From: Bacteroidota bacterium
GTDB taxonomy: Bacteria; Bacteroidota; Bacteroidia; NS11-12g; UBA955
Assembly (NCBI GenBank): GCA_027488835.1
Contig: JAIYAW010000009.1
Span: forward strand, 248,001-312,000
DNA: 64,000 bases
Direction of reading: 5' to 3'
Part shown: one piece after another, positions 17,662-27,705 of the stretch
Position numbering within the stretch: position 1 is the stretch's first letter
How the letters are laid out: each line of letters starts with the position of its first letter
Position numbers and translations under genes: made by a program
The notes under the pieces: model-generated
The model's database searches: none
What the model saw: the letters and a program-made list of their open reading frames with translations, nothing else
Told to the model about the DNA's origin: nothing

Positions 17662-19674
17662 TTACTTAATATTAAATCGAATTCCTGAGTAAAAATTTAC
17701 ACCATTCGCTGGAGCCCATGAATTTGCTGCGTCAAAAATTTCGCCTTGGCTATTTTTAATGCTTAAAATAGGATCTTCCTGTTTTACATTTCCAATGTTC
17801 TCAATGCCTAAATAAAATTCAAAACTGTTGCTATAGGCTTTTCTGATTTGAAAGTTTGCGATGACAAACGAAGGGCTATATTTATTTTCTGTTTCAGAGA
17901 AATAGGCGAATCTTTTTTGACCATTAATTTGCGCTACTCCATCAAAATACCATTTATTCCTTGTTTTATAGCCAATAACCAATAATCCTCTGTGAATACT
18001 TTGAAAAGGTGAAATTTGGAATTTGTTATTTAGCCATTGGAGGTTTTTGGCATATCTATAAGCGAATTTAACTTCCATTCTACGAATAGGATGAATGGTC
18101 CATTCTGCATGGATACTGTTTGTTGTGCCGGCAAATTGTCCCCCATAAGAATGAATTAGAGTTTGCTTCAAACTCAAATCTCTGTCAATCACTGTTTGTT
18201 GCGAAAATCGAGTCGAAAAGACATCGATGGTAAGTGTACTTGGATAATCTAGAAAGAAGAAGTTTTTCAAATAACTAATTCCACCGTTAAATCCTTTTTC
18301 TTGAGCCAATCCATAGGGCATTGAGGAATTTGTTGTTGAAATTAAAATTTCTTTGTTCGTAATAAAGAGTGGTAGGTTTTCAATTAAAGCATAAGAAGTA
18401 CGACGGCCTAATCCAGCTTGTAAAAACAACTTGTTATTTTTATTGAACTCAATTTTAGCATGTACACGTGGTGTGAAAAAGTAGCCGAATAAATTGTGGT
18501 AATCCTCGCGAAGTCCCAATACCCAAGATAATTTTTTTGTGGTCATTACTAATTCTCCAAATACTCCAAACTGTTTTTCAGAGAAATTGAAATTTAATGG
18601 GGCAGTAGCTAGAAATAAATTATCGGCAATGGACTCATTGAGTTGATTTACCATGGCAGAAATCCCTGTCTTTATCTTAAAAAGTTCATTGAGTTGATTC
18701 TCGTAAACACCTGAATAACTAATTTTCGATTCTTTACCAATGTAATTCCGATTAATACTAAAATTCAACAAAGTTCTGTTTTGATGGTTTGAAATATTGA
18801 GGATACTTCCAATACTTGAATTTGAGTCGAGAATGATGCCAAACTTGGTAAAAACATCCAATCGATTCTCATTTTGCACAAAGTGAAAATTATTCAATGT
18901 ATTATCGAATTGATTAGTTCCAACTTTCATCGCGCCAGCATCTTTCGATTCAGTCCAATAGGTTGCGCCAAATTGTCCTTCTAGATTTTTTCCTTGATAA
19001 TTAGTTTGGTTTCCAACAAAAATCCTTGAGGTTTGAGGCATGTCTGAATATCCATCTTTATTCATATCGGTTGGATACCATTGTTTTCCTATATGCAGGA
19101 AACTATGTGATGTCCACTTACTTGATAGGATTGACTTTTGAACCAAATTCAATTCCGAACGACCTTGGTTGTTTTGGTAGGCGTTGACCTGCCATGACGG
19201 ATCGGCAATGTCCGATTTAAGGCCGTAATCAATGCCACCTGTTAATCCTTCATATCCAAGCGTTACTGAACCCGTTCCTTTTGCAAGTCGAACGTCTGAA
19301 ACCATGGGGCCAGGAATGTTATTCAATCCGTTTAAAGTTGCCAAACCGCCCAATTGAGGAATATTGTCGCGGGTCATTAAGGCATATTTTCCATTTAGTC
19401 CCATCATCTCTATTTGTCGAATGCCAGAAACCCCGTCGGCATTAGAAATTTCAACGGTATTGCTTAGCTCAAAGCTTTCCGAAAGGGTACAGCAAGCTGC
19501 CTTTTTAAATTCGGTAGAATTTAAAACTTGTTTCAATCTGGCACCAGTGCTTTCTTCAAACGAACCCGCTTTTTCACCATGTATTTCAATGGTTTTGATG
19601 GAATCAATTATTGGTTGGCAAAAGACCAGGGGCGAAATTAGAAACAATAAGGCAAATACAATTAATGATCGCAT
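17662..19674 (-). CDS. TonB-dependent receptor (probable metal uptake)
   Basis: Plug domain (RQIEMMGLNGKYALMTRDNIPQLGGL...), beta-barrel C-terminus; downstream of HMA and HYC_CC_PP genes. Confidence 0.88.
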   Translation of the reverse strand: MRSLIVFALLFLISPLVFCQPIIDSIKTIEIHGEKAGSFEESTGARLKQVLNSTEFKKAACCTLSESFELSNTVEISNADGVSGIRQIEMMGLNGKYALMTRDNIPQLGGLATLNGLNNIPGPMVSDVRLAKGTGSVTLGYEGLTGGIDYGLKSDIADPSWQVNAYQNNQGRSELNLVQKSILSSKWTSHSFLHIGKQWYPTDMNKDGYSDMPQTSRIFVGNQTNYQGKNLEGQFGATYWTESKDAGAMKVGTNQFDNTLNNFHFVQNENRLDVFTKFGIILDSNSSIGSILNISNHQNRTLLNFSINRNYIGKESKISYSGVYENQLNELFKIKTGISAMVNQLNESIADNLFLATAPLNFNFSEKQFGVFGELVMTTKKLSWVLGLREDYHNLFGYFFTPRVHAKIEFNKNNKLFLQAGLGRRTSYALIENLPLFITNKEILISTTNSSMPYGLAQEKGFNGGISYLKNFFFLDYPSTLTIDVFSTRFSQQTVIDRDLSLKQTLIHSYGGQFAGTTNSIHAEWTIHPIRRMEVKFAYRYAKNLQWLNNKFQISPFQSIHRGLLVIGYKTRNKWYFDGVAQINGQKRFAYFSETENKYSPSFVIANFQIRKAYSNSFEFYLGIENIGNVKQEDPILSIKNSQGEIFDAANSWAPANGVNFYSGIRFNIK

Positions 19675-20021
19675 TTTGCGCCGTCTCTATATTTGCAACA
19701 ATCAGGAAGGTTGGAATAGACTACATTGTCGGCTTTTACAACTTCCGTATCGTGACCAACCATGGCTACCATATTATGGAATTGCTCTTCTTTAAAAAGC
19801 AAAGGGTTATAAGTAACAGTGAGTTGCTCAGTTTTGAAGTTATAAATTGCTTTATAAATGCCTTTTCTGTCGAGTGCATTTTCAATTCGTTCTTTGCACA
19901 TTTCGCAAACTCCAAATACTTTGAAGCTGTAGGTAGTTTTTTTCGGGGGATTGATGGCCATTCCGGTCATCAATATGATTGTGAACAAGGCAAGGCTTGT
20001 TGTTTGAATAAATTTTTTCAT
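19662..20021 (-). CDS. Heavy-metal-associated (HMA) domain protein, exported
   Basis: Signal/TM, FKVFGVCEMCKERIENALDRKGIYKAIYNFKTEQLTVTYNP (CxxC HMA fold), Cys-rich C-terminus. Confidence 0.88.
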   Translation of the reverse strand: MKKFIQTTSLALFTIILMTGMAINPPKKTTYSFKVFGVCEMCKERIENALDRKGIYKAIYNFKTEQLTVTYNPLLFKEEQFHNMVAMVGHDTEVVKADNVVYSNLPDCCKYRDGAKCDH

Positions 20022-20100
20022 CTTTTTTCTTATTTAAATTTTAACATATTGTTATTTAATGGCATAACAAATTAAGCCAATTCGAAAAAAAGAAATGATT

Positions 20101-20508
20101 TTAAATAATCCAAACACAATTTAGCTCGCAATACGGATGATTGAGAGGTGAATTGGGTGGTTTTTGATTGAAATAAACTTCGGTACCAGCATTGTTGTTT
20201 AATGCCAATGTTTCCAGAAAGATTGGCATTAAAACCGATTTTGCCATAGGAATAGTAAGTTTCTTTTTCGATCCCTCAAAATACTTAGGGGTAATATAGT
20301 AAACTTGGATATTGGTGCAGCATACAGACGGTTCAACTTCAAGTTTATCTTTAGCTGAACAGCATTTTGGGATGTTTTCGTGCGGGTTACAGCAAGATTT
20401 TACTGGCTGCATCTTTTCTGTTGAAGTGCATACGTGAAACGCAATATTCATCATTCCACTGCTTAAAACAGTGAAGAGAATAGTGATAATCAGGAGTATG
20501 CGCTTCAT
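20101..20508 (-). CDS. HYC_CC_PP family protein
   Basis: MKRILLIITILFTVLSSGMMNIAFHVC...SCCNPHENIPKCCSAKD...VCC...NQKPPNSP. Confidence 0.75.
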   Translation of the reverse strand: MKRILLIITILFTVLSSGMMNIAFHVCTSTEKMQPVKSCCNPHENIPKCCSAKDKLEVEPSVCCTNIQVYYITPKYFEGSKKKLTIPMAKSVLMPIFLETLALNNNAGTEVYFNQKPPNSPLNHPYCELNCVWII

Positions 20509-20575
20509 TATAACAAATATAATAAATTTATTTGATTTCGACCTTATTCTAACGTAATATCGTAGTCGGATTAAT

Positions 20576-22225
20576 ATGTTTAAATCACTCTTTCGTAGAA
20601 AAACCAATTTTCATTATGAGTCGGAACATGAGCTGCATAAAGTGCTCAATGTTAGAGATTTGACTTTTTTTGGGATTGCTGCAATTATTGGGGGAGGAAT
20701 TTTTAGTTCTATAGGTCAAGCATGCTATGAAGGCGGGCCTGGTGTTGTTTTCTTGTTTATTATATGCGCAGTGGCCTGTGGATTCGCGGCCTTGTGTTAT
20801 GCGGAGTTTTCAAGCCGAATTCCAGTTTCTGGTAGTGCTTATACTTACGCATATGCTTCGTTTGGTGAATTGTTTGCTTGGATTATTGGTTGGGCACTGT
20901 TAATGGAGTATTCCATCGGAAATATTTATATTGCTTTTTCGTGGTCGGGTTATTTTACCCATTTGCTCGATGCAATGAATATGCATAGTCCACGTTGGCT
21001 GATAACCGATTATAAAACAGCGAGTGGTGTATCTGTTATTCGGGGAACTGTTTTGAACGAAGACGAATTGTCGGCATTACAAGCATGGAAATCGGCTCCA
21101 ATGATAGGGTCCCTCAAAATTATTTTTGATTTGCCCGCACTCATTATTAATGTATTGATTACAATGTTGGTATATAGGGGTATCAACGAATCGAGAAAAA
21201 CGAGCAACGCCATGGTGATTTTAAAGTTGGCAGTAATCATTCTTATTATTGTTGTTGGTGCTTTTTATATTGATATTGAAAATTATAAGCCATTTGCTCC
21301 CAAAGGATTCGATGGTATTATGCAAGGAGTTTCGGCTGTGTTTTTTACCTATATTGGTTTTGATGCTGTGAGCACATTGGCTGAGGAAAGTAAAAATCCG
21401 CAACGTGATTTGCCTAGGGGGATGTTTTATTCACTTATCATTTGTACTGTATTGTACATTCTAATTTCGTTGGTTTTAACGGGTATGGCTCCATACAGTT
21501 TGTTGAAAGTAGATGATCCATTGGCTTTTGTTTTGAACTACAAAGGAATCAAATGGTTAGAGTACATTGTTTCAATCAGTGCTATCATTGCAATGACAAG
21601 CGTTTTATTGGTGTTTCAAATGGGTCAACCCCGTATATGGATGTCAATGAGCCGCGATGGATTATTGCCAAAAGCATTTTCTAAAATTCATCCGAAGTAT
21701 AAAACGCCTGGATTTTCTACAATAGTAACGGGATTGGTTGTTGGGGTTCCAATTTTATTTACAGACGCGAATTTTGTGTTGGATTTCACCTCTATTGGAA
21801 CCATTTTTGCCTTTATATTGGTTTGTGGTGGTGTTTTGTTATTGCCAAAACGCGATAAAGTAACAGGTGGTTTTCATATGCCATATGTCAACTCTAAATT
21901 TATATTTCCTGCTATCATTATAATCACTATTTTGTTTACATATTATAACGTCCCGAATTATTTTATAGGCGTTTTAAATTTGAAGAATTGGGACATTTTC
22001 AACTTGTCTCACCGATTGATGTGGATAGCATTATTGTTTTTATCGGCATTATCCTATAAAAAACAATATTCTTTGATACCCATGTTGGGATTAACAACTT
22101 GTATGTATTTGTTGACTGGAATGAAGGCTGAAAATTGGATTTGGTTTTTCATTTGGTTTTTTATTGGATTAATTTTGTATTTCGCTTACGGATACAGAAA
22201 AAGTAATTTGGCGCATGGAAAATAA
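20576..22225 (+). CDS. APC superfamily amino acid permease (cationic amino acid transporter-like)
   Basis: FFGIAAIIGGGIFSSIGQACYEGGPGVVFLFI, FFTYIGFDAVSTLAEESKNPQRDLPRGM. Confidence 0.92.
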   Translation: MFKSLFRRKTNFHYESEHELHKVLNVRDLTFFGIAAIIGGGIFSSIGQACYEGGPGVVFLFIICAVACGFAALCYAEFSSRIPVSGSAYTYAYASFGELFAWIIGWALLMEYSIGNIYIAFSWSGYFTHLLDAMNMHSPRWLITDYKTASGVSVIRGTVLNEDELSALQAWKSAPMIGSLKIIFDLPALIINVLITMLVYRGINESRKTSNAMVILKLAVIILIIVVGAFYIDIENYKPFAPKGFDGIMQGVSAVFFTYIGFDAVSTLAEESKNPQRDLPRGMFYSLIICTVLYILISLVLTGMAPYSLLKVDDPLAFVLNYKGIKWLEYIVSISAIIAMTSVLLVFQMGQPRIWMSMSRDGLLPKAFSKIHPKYKTPGFSTIVTGLVVGVPILFTDANFVLDFTSIGTIFAFILVCGGVLLLPKRDKVTGGFHMPYVNSKFIFPAIIIITILFTYYNVPNYFIGVLNLKNWDIFNLSHRLMWIALLFLSALSYKKQYSLIPMLGLTTCMYLLTGMKAENWIWFFIWFFIGLILYFAYGYRKSNLAHGK

Positions 22226-22511
22226 AGAGAATAGGGAGAAGCCCATTGGTAATGTGCTAGATGCAATGTTTAAGAAGTATAGACTTCAGCCTAAAATGCA
22301 CGAAATAGACATTGTAAACCGCTGGGAAGAAATAGTTGGAAGTTTGGTTTTCAAACACACGTCAGAAATTAAAATGCTCAATAAAACACTTTATGTAAAG
22401 TTTGACAATGCACCGTTGAAAAACGAGATGTTTTTACAAAAGGATTTACTCTTAAAAAGAGTCAATGATACATTTGAGGAACAAATTATTGAGAAAATTT
22501 TTATTGGATAA
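22215..22511 (+). CDS. DUF721 / DciA-like protein
   Basis: VNRWEEIVGSLVFKHTSEIKMLNKTLYVKFDNAPLKNEMFLQKDLLLKRVN. Confidence 0.8.
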   Translation: MENKENREKPIGNVLDAMFKKYRLQPKMHEIDIVNRWEEIVGSLVFKHTSEIKMLNKTLYVKFDNAPLKNEMFLQKDLLLKRVNDTFEEQIIEKIFIG

Positions 22512-23511
22512 GTGCATCTGCATCCGCTTTTCTTTTCTTTGAAATCTCTACTTTATCAATACTTGCATTTAATTCAAATCCTATCAGGATAATCATGATA
22601 TTCATATAAATAAGCACCATTAAGGCTAAAATTGCACCAATTGAGCCATAAACTTTGTTGTAGCTATCAAAATTATTTACATATAAGCTAAAACCGATTG
22701 TAGTCAAAATTGACAAAACTGTTGTAAAGACTGCCCCAACAGAGAAGAATCTCCAACGCTGATGATTGGAGGGAGCAAAAAAGTAAATGCTAGATATTGC
22801 AAACAAGAACAATGTGCACATTAAAAGATATTCGAATATGGTCAATATTACCGAGTACACTGAAAAAAGTGGCCATTTATGCGCTTCCATATAGGATTCT
22901 ATTTGGAAACTCCAAGTAACCAATAATAAAAAGAAAATGATTAAAATACACATCCAAAAAGTCAAGAAAACCGCTTTTCCTCGAATATGTAACCAACTTT
23001 TCTTTTGAGGGATGGCGACCCGTCTGTTAAAGGTATTGATCATTAAATGGAATGAGTTCGATGCGAAATAAATGGTTAATATAAAACCAAACGACAGTAA
23101 GCTTGAGTTTTGCTTGTGAAGAATTTCTAAGATGGTACTTGAAATTTCTTCATAGGTTTTTTTCGGAAGAATTAATGCCAATTGTTGAATAAATTGGGAT
23201 TTTATTCCCTTAATTGGCAAATAAGCTATTAGTGTAAGTAAAAAGATGAGTGCTGGAAACAGTGCTGTAAAGAAATTGAAACTTAAACTGGTTGCTCTAA
23301 TATTTAAGTTTTCTAAGAACATGGAACGAAAGAAATATTTGCCCACATCATAAATGGAATGTCCATTAAGTCCTTTGATAGTAGTTCTCTTAAAATACTG
23401 TAAAACAGGATGTAATGGTTTATCTTCTACGATCTCTTCGGATGCATTTTTATCATCAATGGGCTTATTATGGTGTATTTTATTATCCTTAGATCTATAA
23501 AAATGTGCCAT
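22501..23511 (-). CDS. YihY/BrkB family membrane protein
   Basis: LNIRATSLSFNFFTALFPALIFLLTLIAYLP and GSIGAILALMVLIYMNIMIILIGFELNA. Confidence 0.9.
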   Translation of the reverse strand: MAHFYRSKDNKIHHNKPIDDKNASEEIVEDKPLHPVLQYFKRTTIKGLNGHSIYDVGKYFFRSMFLENLNIRATSLSFNFFTALFPALIFLLTLIAYLPIKGIKSQFIQQLALILPKKTYEEISSTILEILHKQNSSLLSFGFILTIYFASNSFHLMINTFNRRVAIPQKKSWLHIRGKAVFLTFWMCILIIFFLLLVTWSFQIESYMEAHKWPLFSVYSVILTIFEYLLMCTLFLFAISSIYFFAPSNHQRWRFFSVGAVFTTVLSILTTIGFSLYVNNFDSYNKVYGSIGAILALMVLIYMNIMIILIGFELNASIDKVEISKKRKADADALIQ

Positions 23512-23513
23512 AA

Positions 23514-23909
23514 TTAATTCATTAAAAACACTTTGTATTGCTCAGGTAGTTTTATTGGGCGCAAGTCTGATTTTCTCACAAAAAACAATTCTGTTTCACC
23601 CGTATTCAACAATTCGCCATTTTGGTTGAATGTTTTGTATTCAAACTTACATCTCACCTCAGGGGGAGCGGTTAAGTTTACTTCAATGGTTAGTAAATCA
23701 TCATATTTGCCTGCTTTCAGAAAAGTAAATTTCATGCTTCTTACTGGCATTAATATTCCATCATCCTCCAGATCTTTATAAGAAATACCACGATTTCTTA
23801 ATATTTCAGTTCTGGCTTCTTCGTAATAGAGGGCATAAATGGAATGGTGAATAAATCCCATTCTGTCGCATTCTGCATATCGTACCCTAATTTGATGTGA
23901 ATGTGTCAT
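23514..23909 (-). CDS. Acyl-CoA thioesterase (4HBT, YbgC-like)
   Basis: RVRYAECDRMGFIHHSIYALYYEEARTEILR hot-dog active-site motif. Confidence 0.9.
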   Translation of the reverse strand: MTHSHQIRVRYAECDRMGFIHHSIYALYYEEARTEILRNRGISYKDLEDDGILMPVRSMKFTFLKAGKYDDLLTIEVNLTAPPEVRCKFEYKTFNQNGELLNTGETELFFVRKSDLRPIKLPEQYKVFLMN

Positions 23910-24659
23910 TTAATATCGCAATATAAACTTTTGTTTGATTTGTTCGGTACGAAAAAATATAATTCCCATTTTGAACAATTCAACACTGGCTGTAACCTCA
24001 GGCAAATTGGTAATTTGTTGCCAGTTGATATAATGGTCATTTGTATGTCTAATATTGGTGAAAATTACCATTGAATGAGTATGAAATCTTGTTTTGAAAT
24101 TGTCGTAAAACTTCCAAAAATCATCTGCATCTGATGTACCATGAATGAGACAAAGGTCAAAATAAGTTTGATTGTCCAATTCTGTATTGTAAAAATTTTC
24201 AAACAAATTTGATTGATAATAATTTGCAAATTCGGAATTTGTGTGTAATTTGATTTTATCTAACTTATTTGTAGTCAATAGGAAATTATGAGATAAAATT
24301 GGAAAGTCATGAATGATTGAATTAGACAATAAATAGTTCGATTCAATACCATTGTTCATTCCCAATTCAATCAAATGTTGTGGCTTATAAAACTCAACTA
24401 TACGTTGAAGGAGTTTTCCATATTTTGCATCTAAAGTAAATTTGTTGGTGTATTTAGATAGGGTAGAATGATCTAATTTACTTTTGCTTTGAAGCATCAA
24501 CATCCGCTGGTGCTCTATCATTTCAAAATTCATAGTAGAAGAATGATAAAGCACTTCGTCGGCAAAAGTATATACGAAAGGAGAATGTAAACCGTGACGC
24601 GAAGTTCCGGCTAAGTAGTATGAAATATAATCAGAGATTTCTAAAAACGCATTAAGCAT
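23910..24659 (-). CDS. SAM-dependent methyltransferase-like protein
   Basis: GTSRHGLHSPFVYTFADEVLY and LIELGMNNGIESNYLLSN. Confidence 0.65.
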   Translation of the reverse strand: MLNAFLEISDYISYYLAGTSRHGLHSPFVYTFADEVLYHSSTMNFEMIEHQRMLMLQSKSKLDHSTLSKYTNKFTLDAKYGKLLQRIVEFYKPQHLIELGMNNGIESNYLLSNSIIHDFPILSHNFLLTTNKLDKIKLHTNSEFANYYQSNLFENFYNTELDNQTYFDLCLIHGTSDADDFWKFYDNFKTRFHTHSMVIFTNIRHTNDHYINWQQITNLPEVTASVELFKMGIIFFRTEQIKQKFILRY

Positions 24660-26463
24660 TCGCTTTTTTAGCTTGAATCACCAATTGAAGTTCTTTTTGG
24701 AGTTTTTCTAACTGTTCTTTTGATTTTTTAATTTTATCATCGAACTGTTTCAACATCGCCTCTGCATTTTTTGAATGAAGAAAAAACCCTTTGTTATTTT
24801 CAATGGTACTTAATTCGTCTTGGATTTTCTTCATTAAATCTCTCAATCGTTTTTCTTCACTTTGCAATTTGTATTTTGCATCGGGAGAAGCAGAAATTGA
24901 ATTCAAGTTATCTTTAACCATTGTTTCACGTTCAGCATTGCTGTTGTTACGTAAACCTTGGAAAAGTCCATCCATCAAGCCTTGGTATTGTTTATTCAAA
25001 CTTTGGAATTTCTTTCCAGAAACAAACCCAGAATCATTCCATTTGTTTTGTATGGCTTTTAAGTCGTTGAAATTTAATTTCTTATCAGTATTTTTTGTTA
25101 AGTTATCTAATTCAACTATAATTGCCTCCTTAGCAGTAACTGCTCCTGTTTCCTGTGTTTTACGTTCAGCAAACCATTTATTCTTTCTTTCATAGAAATG
25201 ATCAAACGCAGCACGGAAACGTTTCCAAATTATTTCGTTCTGTTCTTCTGGAACAGGACCAATTACTTTCCACTGATCTTGTAGGGCTTGAAATTGCTCA
25301 GAAGTTTTCATAAACTCATTGGCTTCTTGCATTTTTTCCGCTTGTTCACACAATGCAATTTTTTTAGCTAAATTATCTTTTCTATCAAATTGTATTTTCT
25401 TAAAGAAAGTTTTTCTTTCAGCATAAAATGCGTTCCTCGCACCTTGGAATCTTGTCCATATTTCTTCATTTTTTTCAGAAGGAACAGGGCCAATTTTCTT
25501 CCAATCTTCCAACATAGCATCAATTTCTTCAGCCATCTTGTTCCATTCTTTATTTGAAGATGGGAGAGCAGTAATTGCTGTTTCTGCTTTTTCAACCAAA
25601 AGAATTTTCTTTTCTAAATTTTGTTGACGTTGCGCATCAACTTCAGATTGATGTGCTTTTTGTACGTCAATTACCAAATCACTTGCGGCTTTAAATCGAG
25701 TCCAGATTTCGTCAGAAATTTCTTTACGCACTGGACCTGTATTTTTCCATTCATCGTGAATTTTATTCAAACTAATCATGGCTTTTCTGATGTTTTTCTC
25801 ATCCTTTAAGGCTTCTGCACGTTTGATCAATTCAATTTTGATTTCAAGATTTTTTTCGCGGTCTAAATCCTTTAACTCATTGAATTTTGATAAGTTATCG
25901 TAATATTTATCTAAGTGAAATTTGTATTTTGAATAAAGTGCTTCTTGATGTTCCTTTGGAATTTGTCTAATTTCTTTCCATTGGCGCATCAAATCGCGCA
26001 AATCATTCAAACTTGATTCATTCTCTTCAGATTCAACCAAAGCAACGATCTTGTCTAGAATGGCTTGTTTTTTATTTAAGTTTATCAGCTTTTCTTCTTC
26101 GGCACGTTTTCTTTCCACTTCACGCATTTCTTTAAACTTTTGAACTACTTCAAATAGTTTAATTTTTTGGTCGTCTTGTGGAGAAATAAAATCTTTAGGA
26201 TCATTTCCGGAAGCAACCCATTCTTTAATGAGCAAAGGTCTTTCCTGGTCTAAAAGGTTCTCAAATGCTTTACGAAGTTCCTGTAAGGTTTCGTAAGCTT
26301 GTTTCACATTTGTTGTGTGCAACAATGACTGAGCATGAGAAACAATTTGTTCCTTAGAAAAAGTGGCAAAGTTTTCTTTTAATTGAGCATCATCCTCATT
26401 TTGAAGAATCAATTTTTCTGCTTCGCCTAACTGATCATTGTAATTCTCTGAAAACTGATCCAT
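24652..26463 (-). CDS. DUF349 repeat protein
   Basis: Repeated WKxxGPVPxExxExIWxRFxxAxxxFYxxR units. Confidence 0.92.
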   Translation of the reverse strand: MDQFSENYNDQLGEAEKLILQNEDDAQLKENFATFSKEQIVSHAQSLLHTTNVKQAYETLQELRKAFENLLDQERPLLIKEWVASGNDPKDFISPQDDQKIKLFEVVQKFKEMREVERKRAEEEKLINLNKKQAILDKIVALVESEENESSLNDLRDLMRQWKEIRQIPKEHQEALYSKYKFHLDKYYDNLSKFNELKDLDREKNLEIKIELIKRAEALKDEKNIRKAMISLNKIHDEWKNTGPVRKEISDEIWTRFKAASDLVIDVQKAHQSEVDAQRQQNLEKKILLVEKAETAITALPSSNKEWNKMAEEIDAMLEDWKKIGPVPSEKNEEIWTRFQGARNAFYAERKTFFKKIQFDRKDNLAKKIALCEQAEKMQEANEFMKTSEQFQALQDQWKVIGPVPEEQNEIIWKRFRAAFDHFYERKNKWFAERKTQETGAVTAKEAIIVELDNLTKNTDKKLNFNDLKAIQNKWNDSGFVSGKKFQSLNKQYQGLMDGLFQGLRNNSNAERETMVKDNLNSISASPDAKYKLQSEEKRLRDLMKKIQDELSTIENNKGFFLHSKNAEAMLKQFDDKIKKSKEQLEKLQKELQLVIQAKKANA

Positions 26464-26486
26464 GGTTTAATAAGTTATGTGATATT

Positions 26487-26966
26487 TTATTTAGAAATTG
26501 ATAGTAATTGTAATGCTGTTTGAGCAGCTTCGTTTCCTTTGTTTCCGTGTGAGCCACCCGCTCTGTCAAAGGCTTGTTGTTCTGTATTGGTTGTGATTAC
26601 ACCAAAAATACAAGGTTTGTTAAATTTTAATCCAACATCCATGATGCCATTCATTGCACCTGTGCAAACGAAGTCAAAATGTGGCGTATCTCCTTTAATC
26701 ACGCAGCCAAGACAAAGCACAGCATCGATATTGCTATTACTGTTGAAATGCCATTGAGCTCCAAGAGGTAGTTCGAAAGCTCCTGGAACTTTTGAAATAT
26801 GTATTTGATTGCGTGACAAACCAAAAGAAGTTAATTCTTGAATTGCACCATCAAGTAAAATATCTGTGATGTGATTATTCCATGTAGAAACCACTATTCC
26901 TATATTTAAAGAAGTAGAATCTAGAGAAATATTAGAAGAGCCAAAGCTGAAACCCGCGGTAGACAA
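26487..26966 (-). CDS. ribH: 6,7-dimethyl-8-ribityllumazine synthase
   Basis: VPGAFELPLGAQ, VLCLGCVIKGDTPHFDFVC, PCIFGVITTNTEQQAFDRAGGSHGNKGNEAA. Confidence 0.96.
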   Translation of the reverse strand: MSTAGFSFGSSNISLDSTSLNIGIVVSTWNNHITDILLDGAIQELTSFGLSRNQIHISKVPGAFELPLGAQWHFNSNSNIDAVLCLGCVIKGDTPHFDFVCTGAMNGIMDVGLKFNKPCIFGVITTNTEQQAFDRAGGSHGNKGNEAAQTALQLLSISK

Positions 26967-26981
26967 TTTGATGGTATCTAA

Positions 26982-27659
26982 TTATGGGTTAAATTCACCC
27001 ATAAGCGCTTTCACTTTGTAGATATATTTTTCAATATCAGAACCTTCTGCTGTTGCTGAATACTTTTTCAAAATAGTATCATAGCATTTTAAAGCTGATT
27101 TGTAGTCTTTGCACATTTCATAGTGAATTCCGGCTTTCTTAAGAAAAGTAGCAGAAAAATCATTATCGTCAACGGCAGCAGCTTTTTCATACATTGAAGC
27201 AGCGTCATCGTCATCTCCTAAGTCAGACATACAACCCGCTTTCATTGCCATTACTTGAGCAGCCAAAAGTTTGTCTTTGATACTTGTTTTGTTTAAATAT
27301 TCAATAGCCTCTTTTGGTTTTCCAATTTTTGCATAAGCTATACCCGCCATTAACGCTGCTTCTTTGCCCGCTCTGGTTGATGAATAATCATCAGCAATTG
27401 TAGGAGCAGAAGTGACTTTTAAAGATTTGTTACCTTTAACAACCATATTCATAGAATCATTTTTAAAGTAAAAATGTAATCTTGCAATTTTTTCAGATGC
27501 GGTTTTTTCTTGACTTGGTTGATAAACCAATGTCCAATAAGTTGATAATCCTATAACAGCCAACACACCAATTGCGATGTAATTCACTTTTTTAGTGTTC
27601 TCAGAATAATAATTAGAGTATTTAGCTCTAGTCTCTTGCCAAAATTCTTGTACGTTCAT
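26982..27659 (-). CDS. Tetratricopeptide repeat membrane-anchored protein
   Basis: N-terminal TM (NYIAIGVLAVIGLSTYWTLVY) then TPR-like repeats; start reassigned to MNVQEF at 27659. Confidence 0.8.
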   Translation of the reverse strand: MNVQEFWQETRAKYSNYYSENTKKVNYIAIGVLAVIGLSTYWTLVYQPSQEKTASEKIARLHFYFKNDSMNMVVKGNKSLKVTSAPTIADDYSSTRAGKEAALMAGIAYAKIGKPKEAIEYLNKTSIKDKLLAAQVMAMKAGCMSDLGDDDDAASMYEKAAAVDDNDFSATFLKKAGIHYEMCKDYKSALKCYDTILKKYSATAEGSDIEKYIYKVKALMGEFNP

Positions 27660-27705
27660 TTTCTTAAAGGGGGCGAATATAATAAATTTTATTTTATAAT
27701 CTGAA

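Noticed and set aside
19364-20075. Plus-strand ORFs of 143 and 154 aa
   Set aside because: Antisense to the TonB receptor and HMA genes, which have clear family motifs.
24791-25195. 134 aa plus-strand ORF
   Set aside because: Antisense to the strongly supported DUF349 repeat gene; no recognisable protein motifs.
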